Positions 10,043 through 21,798 of a DNA stretch of 64,000 bases are shown piece by piece; within the stretch, counting starts at the first letter, position 1, and each line of letters opens with the position of its first letter. This stretch comes from Epiperipatus broadwayi (taxonomy: Eukaryota > Onychophora > Udeonychophora > Euonychophora > Peripatidae). Location: assembly GCA_028023455.1 (NCBI GenBank), contig JAQFVV010000978.1:1-64000 (forward strand), read 5' to 3'. The notes beneath the pieces were generated by a model. It was not told where the DNA came from. It did no database searches and was given only the letters and a program-made list of their open reading frames with translations. The position numbers and the translations under genes were made by a program.

Positions 10043-11467
10043 CTCAATGCATATTCTTTCAAACTGGAATATAAACCAGGAAAAAAAGTTGCAAATGCAG
10101 ACGCGTTGAGCAGATTTCCACTTCCATCAACCGAATGCGACAATCCAAACATGAATGGTGTCTTTTTCTTGGAGGAATTGGAAGATCCTCCTGTAACTGC
10201 TGAACAAGTCGCACATGCAACACGAAAAGACTTTTTGTTATCAAGAGTAAAGAACTATATTTTCACTGCCTGGCCAAGCAGAAACACAGACACTAAACTT
10301 CAACCTTTTCTTATAAGACGCAATGAGTTATCAACACACAAAAACTGTTTGCTTTGGGGGTCACGCGTAATTATTCCTTATTCTCTACAGAGAATTGTTC
10401 TTAACGAACTTCATTTGGGTCATTCTGGCATTGTGAGAACCAAAGCATTAGCAAGGTCATACGTATGGTGGCCATCAATGGATAGGGATATTGAGAATCT
10501 TGTGGGCAAATGCAAAAATTGTCAAGTCATAAGACATGCTTGCCCCCGTGCTCCAATTCACCCTTGGGAACCACCATCCACACCATGGTCACGACTGCAT
10601 GTAGATTTTGCAGGCCCAATCGATGGGCAAATGCTCTTTATTGTTGTTGATGCCTATTCAAAATGGGTGGAAGTGCGCAGAATGCCTAAAACAACCTCAG
10701 TTGCAACAGTCACAGAACTACGAGAACTATTTTCTACCCATGGAATACCAGAGTGTGTAGTTTCGGACAATGGACCCCAGTTTGTATCTACAGAGTTTTC
10801 TACTTTTCTTGCTAGTAATGGAATTCGCCATGCACGAATCGCACCTTACCACCCATCAAGTAATGGTCTTGCGGAGAGGGCTGTCCAGTCTGTGAAGGAG
10901 AGCCTAAAGCGTATTACTCATGGAAATTGGGAGCAACGTATTGCCCGATACCTTTTGGCTCAGCACATAACTCCATCTACAACTACAGGTTTGAGTCCAG
11001 CCGAAATGCTTTTTCATCGACGCCTTCGTACATGCCTAGACTTCCTTCATCTGGATAGAGCCCCAAAGTCAGCACCACACAAACATCATCGGTTACGTGA
11101 ATTCCAACCAGATGACACAGTATTTACACGAGCAGCAGGAAGGGGTTCTCCATGGATTCCTGCCATGGTAGAACAGCGTACAGGCCCTCTGTCATATGAA
11201 GTACGAACTGATCTGGGTTTACAACATAAGCACATTGATCAGTTGCGCTCAAGAACAGTGGACACTCTTCCAACTGTCTCATCTCCTGCTGAGGAAACAC
11301 CACTTGCCCATAATTCTCTACCCAGTGTGACATTGGAAAACACAAATAACCCGAGTTCAACACATTTCCATCCTACATCTCCAATTCAAACTCCAAAGGC
11401 TTACAGAGAACACTCTCAACGTCAACGCCGTCCACCAGTGCATTTCAAGGATTATGTTACATACTAA
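10036..11467 (+). pseudogene. Integrase part of the LTR element pol
   Basis: Back in the gag frame. It starts with the RNase H end (YKPGKKVANADALSRF), then the integrase HHCC zinc-binding module (ELHLGHSG...KCKNCQ, about 10405-10525), the DDE core with Asp codons at 10604 (HVDFAGP) and 10766 (VVSDNGPQF) and Glu at 10874 (GLAERAVQ), giving the D-D-35-E spacing usual for retroviral-type integrases. The TGPLSYEV...HIDQLR block (about 11178-11250) is the GPY/F module. The tail is rich in Pro, Ser and Thr. It ends TAA at 11465-11467, right at the polypurine tract, and leaves no room for env. Confidence 0.94.
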
Positions 11468-11478
11468 GGGGGAAGGAG
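11467..11478 (+). promoter_or_regulatory. Polypurine tract
   Basis: AGGGGGAAGGAG directly before the 3' LTR; the expected primer site for plus-strand DNA synthesis. It overlaps the last base of the pol stop codon. Confidence 0.9.
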
Positions 11479-11675
11479 TGTGATGTCTTACGATCCATGA
11501 TGATTTTTCTATCATGACGTCATTTAAGGAATGACTGCGGAACTAGACTATTATTGTCTGTGGTATGAATGGTAACCGTAACTAGTAAACAAATACTTTG
11601 GATAGCGCTAATTCGTTCTTAAAATCATAACAAGTTTTTAGCTGGTTTTGTTATTCTAGAGACTAAAACATTACA
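11479..11675 (+). repeat. 3' LTR
   Basis: 197 bp, one base different from the 5' LTR. Followed by TATAT, matching the five bases before the 5' LTR. Confidence 0.95.
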
Positions 11676-12240
11676 TATATATTTAAGTTTAAATAAAAAA
11701 GATATAATGTGAAACATTTTCTTTAAAATATATTTAACGGTTTTCTGATTTAATGTTTTACATATATAATTGAAACTAAAGTATTTTCTTTAAATTTGCT
11801 TTTTTTTAAATAAACAAATAATATTGTAAAAACAAATATGTTAAAAGTTATTTATTTCAGTAAAATAAAAATCATCGTTTGTAATTAAAAATGAGAATTT
11901 TGTGTAAACAAGAAATTACTTAGTAACCGCACCCCGGGTAAAAAGTAAAATCTAGTTTACTGATTGATTTTGGTTTGCAACAAAAGACTTTATCATTAAA
12001 TCAGAATACCGTTCCTTCTGCTAAGCTTTAACATTCAATAACACCTAAAAAGGAATTTAATTAATGAAACTGAATCAAATTATATAAGTTATATATTTTA
12101 ATAATTTTTTAAGTAATTAAATATAATACCTCGGAGACGTTATCTGTAGTAAAAATTAGATTATATTATTTTGTTTAATTAAAAGTCAATTGGTCCAGAG
12201 GCAAACGAAATTTCAAAAAGGTGTTAAGGTTTAGTGAAAA
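11676..12240. other. AT-rich DNA, nothing recognised
   Basis: No open frame or repeat recognised. There is a CACCCCGGG island near 11930. Confidence 0.5.
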
Positions 12241-12250
12241 TATATAAATA
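12241..12250 (+). promoter_or_regulatory. Candidate TATA box
   Basis: TATATAAATA followed by GG, a good match to an animal RNA polymerase II TATA element. It sits at the left edge of a less AT-rich, non-repetitive block, so a transcription start would be expected near 12270-12280. No sequence evidence of transcription is available. Confidence 0.35.
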
Positions 12251-12271
12251 GGCCTTATTTTAAGCGGGAAA

Positions 12272-12655
12272 AGATACTCCATCTTGCTGTTGAAGAGCTG
12301 TTAATATCAGAAGTTACAAATCGTTTAATTTTACCATGTCTGGCTAAAGTCAGGCAAAATTTTGCTGCCGTTCCCGTGATGGAATGCCGAAGTTCAATCC
12401 ATCCAATGCCGAAGCAACAACCAACAAGCTTATACCAAATAAAAGATGCCGTAAGCCGCTAAAAGGGACTTGCCTTCGTTCCAACACCATTTTAAAATCG
12501 TCTCCCAACTAAATTGAAGATGCTATAAGCCGCCAAAGAACTCACCTTCGTTCCAGCTCGAATATCTCCAGTCCAACTACAGGAGAACTGTTTTAATATT
12601 AAAATCGCAGAGCTCTGTGTAAATTTCAAAACAATCATTATTTCTTCAAAATCAG
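12272..12655 (+). other. Candidate 5' exon or unclassified unit with a 74-bp internal repeat
   Basis: Richer in G+C and CG dinucleotides than its surroundings. A segment beginning AGATGCCGTAAGCCGC at 12444 recurs, diverged, at 12518 (AGATGCTATAAGCCGC), each followed by CCTTCGTTCCA. The longest ATG frame found is 27 codons (from 12379 or nearby), so if this is an exon it is mostly untranslated. ATCAGGTTAGC at the right end could be a weak splice donor. It could equally be an unrecognised mobile element. Confidence 0.3.
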
Positions 12656-14270
12656 GTTAGCTAACCATATTATTGTAACTTCTTTCTAAATAGTTTTCTA
12701 AATAATAGTTAAATTCTATAAAATGTAATACTTTTGCAAATTTTTCTTTATTAATTCAATATTTTTGCTATATAACTTAATCACTGCAGTATATTTGCTT
12801 TCCTTTTGATTATTTTAATAATTGTTAGTTATACCTACGTTTCGAAACGGCGTGCATTTAATTACCAAATATGCTTTTTTTTAAAGATATAATTTAAAAT
12901 CTTCGAATTATTAGTTATTATAGTGTCATTTCATGCGCTGTTTCAAAAACCTAATTTCTAAATAGCGGCGACACGTTTGTGCTCGTTGATATTTGGTCAT
13001 TTAGTAATTAATTTATATAAATATAAAATGTGGCTTTTCAACCTTTAATTATTATGTTACTAAAGATTAAGCTAGCCTAGAGTGTAATCATAAGTATATT
13101 TTTTAGTAAAGTATTCATAACTCCCTTATTAAATATACTTTCCCCCCTTTTAAAAGTTAGGAGTTACAGATAACTAAAGAGATTAAACGGGATAAAGTTT
13201 GTATATATATATTCCTGTCAGTAGCATATTGTATTCCTCATGCTACAGAAGAGTTGGCTCTTTTGATCAAGCTGATGATCTAGTGTTCATTTGATGTATA
13301 GTATTAATTTATAATATACTTCGGCTTGGCGGATGTGGAATTTATTAATATTTTATCGTTATGCTGTTTTTTTTATATACATAAGATGGAGCCACGGTAA
13401 GTCCAGCCCATCTTCTTCTCTTATGGGTAGTGCAGTAGTGAAGTCTGAGCTACGGGCCAGATTAGCACGTAAGTCCCCCGCTTTTTATGAACCAAATAAA
13501 GGTTTCCTTTTAGCAGCATGACGACCAGTTATTGGGTAAACCGGTGTTTGTCACGAAAACCCTAAAACTATTCTTCCATCCGCAGAGCAACTTTATTATT
13601 ATATTTTACTTGTGCTAGCGTATTAGTAAAATCTCTATAGCCAACTCTGCCTCCCTAATATGCAATCTTCGGCGTTAATCCGAAGCATTCTTGAAATCCC
13701 GTTCGATCTAAAGCTATCTGGGATGCTTTACAAGCCCATATTTAATATATAAATTTATTATAATTAGATGTATTAAGCTTCACTCCAGACTTGGTTTGAT
13801 TTCATGTGTAATAGCCACTCAAACTGATTATAAAAGGACATAACTAATAAGTTAATGTAGTGATTAGTTGTATAGCATATTTGGCTCCATTAAATAATAT
13901 TAACAAAACTTATTTGCCAACGTATCAATTATTGTTCAAATGGCCTAGAGAAATGTTACTTTATAAATAAAATGCTTGCGTGCATTTGCCAACAATAATG
14001 TTAGATCAAGATACATATGAAATTTGTCAATAAATATATTTTATAATTCATTATCTATTAAAATTTCTGTCTCATTATTAGATCAATCCAATTCACTAAT
14101 TGCCCATAGCTATTCATTAGTAAAACCCCTATTAAATTAATATATTAGATTTTATCTTTGGAATGTGTCTAGTATTTAAGTTGTTTATATATATGTTTAA
14201 GTCCATGAGTCTTATTGTTTGCTCCGATTTGCTAGTGGGCCGGATTAAGAATTAATTCTCGTGTGCTATC
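12656..14270. other. Non-repetitive DNA with one good splice-donor-like site
   Basis: No repeat family was recognised. At 13386 an ATG in strong context (AAGATGGAGCC) is followed after 11 bases by ACG-GTAAGT, a consensus splice donor (GT at 13397). CTTCGG-CGTTAAT-CCGAAG at 13667-13685 is a perfect six-base hairpin. These could belong to a host gene reading rightwards from the 12241 promoter, but no downstream exon was identified. Confidence 0.3.
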
Positions 14271-14425
14271 ATTGTTATGTTGTCCATTAGGTGTTAGATC
14301 TGGTGCTTGGAGAGTGGGTTCGAATCCAGACTGGTCCCTGACCTAAATCTCGGGCTTGACTGGGTTTGAAGTACAGTTTGTGAGTTCCAGCTCGTGTTAG
14401 ATGGATAAGCATATTTTGACTGGCA
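14271..14425 (+). repeat. tRNA-like SINE fragment
   Basis: GAGAGTGGGTTCGAATCCAG is a good B box (GGTTCGAATCC) in a less AT-rich stretch that ends near 14420. No clear A box or acceptor pairing was found. Confidence 0.4.
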
Positions 14426-14529
14426 CAATATATATATTTAAAACTTTTATTCCACCCTAATGACTACTATATATGCTTTTATTATTTGTTCAGTATATTT
14501 ATAGATAGATAGTTCTTATAGTTTGATTT

Positions 14530-15360
14530 ATAAGTGTTAAAATTTCCTGCACTTATAATTTTGACACAATTACTTCGTATAAATATATTAATGATTACTT
14601 ACTACCAATCATTTTGTAAATAAAAATTATACTTAACCCAGATATACATAAAGTAATCTATTTTAAATAAATTTAAAGTAAGCAGAAAAAATACAGAATA
14701 TAAAAGTAGAACTGATTAAAACCATATATTAATTAGGTCGAGGATTTCCTTTTCACCAAAAACATTCTGGCAAGACTCAAAAATGCCTAATCTTGCCATA
14801 CTCATTTTTAAGATTATTTTTCGGTTTATTTAAATCTCAACTGCTCTAAAATCTGGCTAATAATTGATATCTCCTACTTTAAAGTTTTGAATAAATACTC
14901 AATAATTATCTCTGTTATCTTGTTTATCTTTAACATCTGAGCAATGAATAATTATGGCTTTTGGATATAACTATGTCTATTTAGAAATTGTTAATATAAT
15001 TCATTAGACTAGAGTTTATCCACTTAATGAATAATATATATATATCATTGTTTCTACAGTTTAATTGATAAGTGTCAAACTTCCTGCCCTCACAACTTTG
15101 CCACAAATCACTTAACAGAAATATATTAATAATTTTTATTAGTCATTCATTAGACTAGAGATTATCCACTTAATGAATAATATTTCTGTAGTGTATTTTT
15201 CACTACACCAGTCTCACATAAAGTGGAAATTGGTTTCTATATGCTTTTAACACTTTATGGAGGTTGTAATTATAAACTTATGACCAAAGTGATTCCCAAG
15301 ATGCCCGTTTCGTGCTGAACTAGCATTCTTCAGTAAGTCTACAGAAATATTATTCAGTAT
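14530..15360. repeat. Two decayed family C repeat copies
   Basis: Segments near 14535-14650 and 15055-15180 resemble 2370-2490 (AGTGTCAAACTTCCTGCCCT, ACAACTTTG, then TTATTAGTCATT). The family C core GATTCCCAAGATGC...GCTGAACTAGCA is at 15290-15335. Confidence 0.65.
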
Positions 15361-16084
15361 ATGTATTGCTTTGTTTTGCTTTCCTTTATTTTGATCAGCT
15401 TATTTATATATATATGTTTTTTTTATAAAAAGAGGAGGGAGGATGATAAAGATCTAAAAACAACTCTCTATATTTTATTACTTTTCACAAATGATTAGAT
15501 TAAGTTTAAATGATGGACAATATTGGGGTTTAAAATGTGTCTGAATAAAATTAAGTCACGTAATATTATATTCATCGGTGGCAGACTATTGTAAAAAAAA
15601 AACTTTAATTAGTTCATATATTTGCTGATACCAAAAGAAAGCAGATGTGTATGTGGTTAAAGTCATTCACTGATGAGTGGAAGTTTCTTAATCAATTTTC
15701 AGCATAGGAAAAAAAAATCAATCTGGATTTTTGAGATGGAAAACAATTATGAGAGTAAAGCTAGGAATAGGTGCTGTCAGAATGAATAGATTTAAGAACC
15801 AAGCAGCAATACAAGAGGAGCTTCCTTTTGTGAAAAAATTACTACGAACAGGAGATTATTAATGATCATTCTATCTCTGAACTGTGGAAACATCATGGTT
15901 TCAACACATTTTCTGCACGTTCATAGCAAAATAAAAATTATGACAGCTGTATTCATAAAGTTATCAATTACTTGACAAGATATACATTATCAACAAAGTT
16001 AAAGAAAAATTTCAAAATATAAAGGCAATCTTCAGGTGACAGGTAACAATTTTTAAAATTATTTTTAGGTTTAAAATTTTACAT
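15361..16084. other. AT-rich DNA, nothing recognised
   Basis: No gene or repeat family recognised. Confidence 0.5.
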
Positions 16085-16225
16085 TATTAAAAAACATGTG
16101 TGTGATCAGGTGGGTCGGAGAGTTGAGGAACGTGTGAAAATCTGAGTTCGAATCCCTTATATATTACAGTATATAGGTGCAGGTGTGTGTAAACCTGTAC
16201 AGTGTATTAAATTATTAAGAAAATA
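16085..16225 (+). repeat. Family C tail with B-box-like sequence
   Basis: GTGATCAGGTGGGTCGG...GTGAAAATCTGAGTTCGAATCCC, then a TATA-rich GTGTGTAAACCTGTACAGTG end. The same order recurs at 22070-22146, 32590-32690 and 49090-49200. AGTTCGAATCCC fits a polymerase III B box, suggesting that family C derives from a tRNA-like unit. Confidence 0.6.
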
Positions 16226-16845
16226 AAGATTGCGCAACAAATTCTACTTATCTTCCTAATTGATTAAAGGTAAATATTATTTCTGCAATAAGTTTAGGAA
16301 ATTACATAAAAAAATGAATCTAGAAATTAAAAAGTAGGTTTAAGAATAAATTTTATTAATATGCTACTTTAGCCTAACTAACGAATGGTTTAAAAAGTTA
16401 GTAATTTTGATTAATGTGATACATGAAAATCCGTTGGCGAAAGACATTATTATCATTATTTTTCTTAGCTGGAAATGGAATTCAGAAATTATTAGCATCT
16501 GAGGGAAATCTGTTGATAGGGCACCAACCTTATTGTGCTAAACTGTTCATGTAATAAAATGTAATGATGTAAACAAAATGGTAAAGCCCTCTCTTTCCAA
16601 AAAAAAGTTATATTAGTAGAACTTAAATTTTAACAGCTTTACCTATATCTGAGGAAGATTAAATAGCTGAATATGCATTATCTATTACATATTAAAATTG
16701 ATTTTAAATTTTGAGTTTCGTTTACCTGTTCAAGAATTTAGAGAATATACAAATTATTTATTTACTTACTATTTAGTGCTGAATCAGCATTTATTTCCAT
16801 ATACAGGTCAAATACTATTAGTTATCAAATTCTTCTACTATCCCA
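16226..16845. other. AT-rich DNA, nothing recognised
   Basis: No gene or repeat family recognised. Confidence 0.5.
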
Positions 16846-16935
16846 ATGGCTGTGCTATCTAGGGTAAGCTTTAGTAATCAGCAGATGCCAGGTGGTAGTG
16901 ATTAATAAATCCTTATCCAGTGCTGTTATATCTGA
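16846..16935 (+). repeat. Single arm of fold-back family B
   Basis: TGGCTGTGCTATCTAGGGTA, AGTAATCAGCAGATGCCAGG and ATCCTTATCCAGTGCTG match, in order, the left arm of the palindromes at 18910-19215 and 55761-56066. The inverted right arm is missing. Confidence 0.6.
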
Positions 16936-17469
16936 CATATATTGATTATTAAGTTTACACCAGATAGCAGATATATAGTGTGAATAGAATTTGCTAATGA
17001 ATAGCAACTTGTAAGCTAATTCATGCCATGACTGGTTGGTCATGGGATGTTTTACCGGTCGAATTTGAAATCCTAATAGAGCTAAGATAAAAGAACAAGC
17101 AACTGATTGCCATTAGGCTTATTAATTTATAGATATTTGCTGAATATATTTTTCCTTTGTAAATGCATGTACAAACTAATCCAAATTATTGTAAAAAGTT
17201 TAAAGTCATTTTTGAAATTTTGTTTGGATAATAAAAATTTTTAAATAACAGGAATTAATGGGTTTTTTATATATATTTGCAGCTATCCTAATGATATAAT
17301 CACTATAAAAAATAATCTCTGACATTAGTAAAGCACATAACATTAGAAATTACTCTTTTGCAATGGCTTCCTATTCTTTCACACATTCTTCCATCAGATA
17401 TCATAAGTTGAATCTCAGTAAATGTATAAAAACTGTTAAACAGATCAGATTTGCTAATAACTCAGGATA
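16936..17469. other. AT-rich DNA, nothing recognised
   Basis: No gene or repeat family recognised. Confidence 0.5.
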
Positions 17470-18257
17470 TACGGGGATGGGTGGGAGCACTCAAAAATAA
17501 CGGGAAGTTTGTAATATCAAATTGTATATATTTTTTAGATGTAACAAATTAAATCTCTTAAATTTCTTTCAAAGTACAGTCCATTATTGCAATGTATCAG
17601 TCTTAATATGTTTTTCACTTTTCAAAGTAGTCCAGAAATCTTGCAAAGTGATGCCCTTTTAAGGCCTTTTTTTATTCCAAAAAATATGTCATACAGAGTG
17701 AGGTTGAATGAATATGGCTGATGGATAAGTTGGGTCATGCTGAATTTAATTAAAAATTGTTTCACACTCAATGCTTTGTGTACTGGCATGTTGTCAAAGT
17801 AACGTTCACACTCCCCAATAAACCCAAAATGGGTAGTTTTTATTTACCACATCACATAAACTCATCCCGCCCCCCCCAAAAAAAAAAATCAGTATTGTCT
17901 TGGCATAGAACTTCATTCATTATGCTTTTACAAAATGTGGTGAATTTGACACTTCCATTAAACCATTTATAAATTTGTATTTTTCCCAGCAGCTTCTTTG
18001 TAAACTGTTTCAAGCATTACAACTGCTTTGCCTAACAGAAACAGAATTTCAGATTTTTTAAACTTTTCAGCCATTTAAAAAGTGAGATAGCTTAACACAA
18101 AAATTTACTACCCAATAGCACAACTTTTCTCAGTGACAAAAGTTGGTATAATGGTGCATGTGAATCCCTACAAGTGGCATCTAGTAGCTGAAACATATTT
18201 TACAATGTGCTCATTTCACAGCAAATTATTCTGGTTATTTTTGAATACCTCCCTGTA
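17470..18257 (-). mobile_element. Mariner-like DNA transposon remnant
   Basis: TA at both ends (17470-17471, 18256-18257) with imperfect terminal inverted repeats: AGCACTCAAAAATAACGGGA on the left against GGTATTCAAAAATAACCAGA read from the right. The interior aligns with the element at 45319-46155, including the ACTTTTCAAAGTAGTCCAG stretch near 17618. At about 790 bp it is shorter than a full mariner (about 1.3 kb), and no transposase frame is open; coding remnants read on the minus strand. Confidence 0.75.
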
Positions 18258-18655
18258 TTTTGACACACCTAATATTTAACTCAAATGAAGATTCCTTTTT
18301 GGATATTACTACAATCAAAGAATTACCAAAAAAAAAGAGGAATTCTTATCGTATCTCAAATGAATTGCTTTTTGTAGATCCAACAATAAAGCCAAACGGC
18401 TTTGATCTTTCTAGACACAACTGGAACTGGAGTCTTATCAACAGATTCAGGACAACCTTTGGTCATTGTATCCATTTGCTCCAAAAATGGAATTTATCAG
18501 CCAGTGATCTATGTAAAGGTGGATAAACTATGAACTACGATTACCAAATCTATGACTGCATTGGCAGAATTAAAGAACTAAATAAAACCACTGATGAATC
18601 TATTTTCTGGTTGGAATCTCTGCAGGTTCCGTTATACTGTTTTATTAATAATTAA
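18258..18655 (+). pseudogene. LINE polyprotein C-terminal fragment
   Basis: An open stretch from 18260 (TTG, not a true start) to 18526 has NWSLINRFRTTFGHC, then LLQKWNLSASDLC. This matches the NRFRTGHG.C..LHKW......C pattern before the zinc-finger-like end of Jockey/I-group LINE polyproteins (pattern from memory). After a one- or two-base frame change it continues TMNY...DC, with WLESL near 18610-18625, like the usual TM.HI...C...WL..L end. It starts where the mariner-like element ends. No other part of this LINE is seen. Confidence 0.55.
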
Positions 18656-18909
18656 GCTGCCAAAAAAATTAATATCCTAAATAATAAATGAGTATGCACA
18701 TACTCCAATAAACAAAGCATCACCATCCACAAATGAAGATATTGCTTGCGTTCTTTGGAATGATGGATACTGTACTTATGAAAATGATCGATAGATTTAA
18801 AAATAATTTGTCCAATCCAGTCTACAAATTTTTTATTGTATCATTATGTTTGCACTTTCTGTCAGTCTGGATGTAATGTATAACTTATTGTTGATGACTT
18901 TTTGTTTGG

Positions 18910-19215
18910 CCACAGTTACGCCAACTAATGAAAGTTTTAGTAATCAATAGATGCCAGATGATATTGCTATCCAGTCCTTTTCTATTCAATATCCCCAGAT
19001 TGGTTTCTAGCCTATATCTTTAATTAATGAGGAGTTTTGGATCTTGAAATAGTGCACCTGGACTTTTACAATACAAGATCTAAAGATCCTCATCATTGAA
19101 AGCTATACACTATAAACTAGTCTGGAGATAGGGCAGCATTGGATGGAGATTTATCAAGTACTATCATCTGGCTTCTATTACTTACTAAAATTTGCAGTAG
19201 ATGGCATAGCTGTGA
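18910..19215. repeat. Fold-back element, family B
   Basis: Left arm (CCACAG...AATAGATGCCAGATGAT...ATCCCCAGATTGGTTT) and right arm (AAACTAGTCTGGAGAT...ATCATCTGGCTTCTATT...GCTGTG) are diverged inverted copies about 120-140 bp long. Others of this family: 55761-56066 and 48227-48350 (palindromes) and single arms at 16846, 25290, 37860, 49890 and 50690. Confidence 0.8.
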
Positions 19216-19504
19216 TGAAAGAAAAAGAGTAGGTTGCTGAAATAGCAGACCATGTATGTTCCAAAGAACATACGTTCGATTGAGAAAATACCAAAATATT
19301 GGGTAGAAAGGAAAAGATATATAAAGAAGCAAATGAAAAAAGCTGCTGACATTACCTAGCGGTAAATAACCTATAAGTCAACCTAGTACGATTATTCCTA
19401 ATGTCTGAAAACCATTAATTAACTTTGCTCTTTGCTCTTAGGGAAAAGTGGAGAAATCAGGAGGAACCTCATAGATAAGTATGTGAAATTTCTATTAATT
19501 GTTG

Positions 19505-19790
19505 CCTTTGGAAGGATTGCTCAATTGGTTAGAGCATTACCTTAAAATTCAATATTCAAGAATCTAAAGGTCCAAGTTCGATTCCCCAACTAGTTATTGT
19601 TGCTGGTTAGGCCAGCAATACCTGAAGAAGAGAGGAGTAATAATACCACTTGGAAATATTGTGGTATATTAAATTGCATGCTATTACTAACAATCGAATA
19701 TAATTGAAAATTTAAATAAAGTTAAATTTTTCTAAAGACATTCAATATTTAATATTCGATGATAAAAATAATCCAACATATAAACACAAG
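19505..19790 (+). repeat. tRNA-derived SINE, family P (single copy)
   Basis: Head: A box GCTCAATTGGTTAGAGC, then a CTTAAAA loop that could be a TAA anticodon (possibly tRNA-Leu, uncertain), then B box AGTTCGATTCCCC. Middle: CCTGAAGAAG...GGAAATATTG, the structured domain described in the findings. End: TTAAATTTTTCTAAAGACATTC and TAATCCAACATATAAACA. The same unit forms both arms of the palindromes at 33359 and 50960. Confidence 0.75.
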
Positions 19791-21798
19791 TAATGTGTAA
19801 GCTGGAATGACATGATAAAGATCTTAAAAGTTCTAAAACCAATTTGTAAACTGCTTTTCTGTTAGAATTAATCACCACAGTTTCTAAATACCCAAGACTA
19901 TTACAATTCTGACTCAAGTACTATTTTAGTGATACTGTGGAAAATTTGAATCCTTGCTAATAAAACAATATGGTGATAGAGGAATGGTAGGTGTTTAAAG
20001 CTCCAAACTGATGAAAGCCATAAGTTAGAAACTTGTCTGAGAGTATGATATCTGTTTGTAAAACCTATGACACATTCTGTTATTACAATGTAACAATTGT
20101 CTACTTTGGGTTTCCTGGTTTTTTTGTCTTAATGTTTAGGCATATCAGATTGTAGTTCATTAACTTTTTGGATCATAGCTCTTTTCTTCGACTCATTAAA
20201 CATAGCTATATCGTAAAATTAAAATTGGCCTGTCCAAAATTATTAGAAAAGTCAATTATTTACACCGACTTTGCACTAATATACTTTCAAAGCTATTAAA
20301 CTGAAAGCGTATAGTTAACTTATACTTTTTGATAGTTGTAATGAAGTCTTAAAAACTCCACTGTTATTGGCGATGGGATACGATTCTGGAATGTAGAAAA
20401 TAAAATGTGAAAATCTCATCCAGGAAATCTGAAACAATAAGGCTTCAATTTACCCTCTGGCTAGCTAAAAACAAAATGTGATTAATGGTTTAGAAGTCAT
20501 GACGTGAGAGCCTCCAAGGCATAATAGCTTCACTCCACTGATCTAACTTTTTATTTTACTGGACTGAGAATCAGAGTCCAGAAACATTTCAGGTTTAAAA
20601 TATAATAATAATAATCAAATCGGCCGATATCAGAAGTCACGTGACATTCAAGTCTACTATTCTAACCTTATGCAAGGAACTTAATCATCATAAGGCACCA
20701 ACTTAATAAAATTACATTTTTTTTTTTAATATTCGAAGTTGTTACCCTTTTTCTTATCTTATTTGTAAATGGTTGCCGAAAACGTTTCTAACACTGGCTA
20801 AGAAAAAGGTTTATTCCGGTATCTTTATTTATTAACAGTAATTGAAAGAGCCTTTAGCTAGAGAAACCAGATTTATAGCAATTATAAGGTGGCTGATATG
20901 CAGCAATATTTATAGATAAAATGCTAATTATTTAAATTAGTTATTTACATATTCCATTTGTGTGAGAGTTGGACGCAATTTTCTTTTTTATTAATGGTAT
21001 GGTTGCTATTTACATTAAACCACGCTGCCTTCACTTTTCATTTTCTGCCATCTTATTTTTTATTATTTTTATTTTGAGACCACAACTAAATGTTTTCACT
21101 TAAGTTGACCACTTATATGAATATTCTACAGCGATAAACTTCTGTGGTAACCTGATATTAACAAGATGAATAGTAAAATGATAAAACTGTCATAGCGCCA
21201 AAATACATCACACGCGCGCACACACATAGTGTAAATGCGTACATTAATCAAAATCCGCAACACTCGGTGTTTTATTGAAACATTTTCATTACATTACAAA
21301 TAATATTATCTAGTTTTAAATGTTACAGAAGACTTTAGCCACCGGGTTTATAATACATGAAGCGCTTCCATCATTAATTTGATTTATTAAGTGAACCATT
21401 TTCAAGCAAGAAGCATCTATGACAAAAGCATCGTTTAATTCATTGAGAAACTTCAGTACGTTTTCAATTACGTTTATTAGAAGAAATGAATTTTAATGAC
21501 AATAGTATTTTAATAAAGGATACCATTAAATCTACTATAATTAAGCAATAAATCACATTATAATAAAATCTTTAAAACTTTTCATATGGTACAATGCGAT
21601 ATACAAGTTCGGTGAGTCATTTATAACTGCGCTCCAATAAAAGAAACACCTAACTATGTTATGCTCGTATTTATTTACCTTTTTAAATGTGTCTTTATAC
21701 ATAAGTTACGCATATAAAAATATAAAACTTAAAAAAAAAAAAAAACAACATAAATAAAGTTTAAATACAAGTATATTTTTATACTAAACTTAATGTAA
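19791..21798. other. Non-repetitive AT-rich DNA, nothing recognised
   Basis: No open frame over about 60 codons with recognisable content. Contains a (CGCA)-rich short run near 21213-21228 and a poly-A run near 21730. No RNA gene found. Confidence 0.5.

Larger units (their letters stand above)
7185..11675 (+). mobile_element. Ty3/gypsy LTR retrotransposon, Mag-like, nearly full length
   Basis: A 4,491-bp element with 197-bp LTRs (TGTGATGTC...ATTACA) that differ at one position (C in the 5' copy, T in the 3' copy, at a CG site), so the insertion is young. Order: 5' LTR, primer-binding site for tRNA-Ser(GCT), leader, gag, protease, RT, RNase H, integrase with a GPY/F-type end, polypurine tract, 3' LTR. 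Gag and pol share one frame with no env, as in the Mag lineage, which also uses tRNA-Ser; lineage assignment is therefore inferred. Five-base flanks TATAT match on both sides but lie in TA repeats, so the target duplication is not decisive. Two frame breaks (about 9219 and 10040) make this copy defective. Confidence 0.95.

Noticed and set aside
10106-10108. Separate integrase gene starting at 10106
   Set aside because: The codon is TTG within the conserved ADALSRF motif, so this is a continuation of pol after a frame break.
11465-11478. An env gene in the LTR element
   Set aside because: The pol stop codon touches the polypurine tract; there is no space for another frame.
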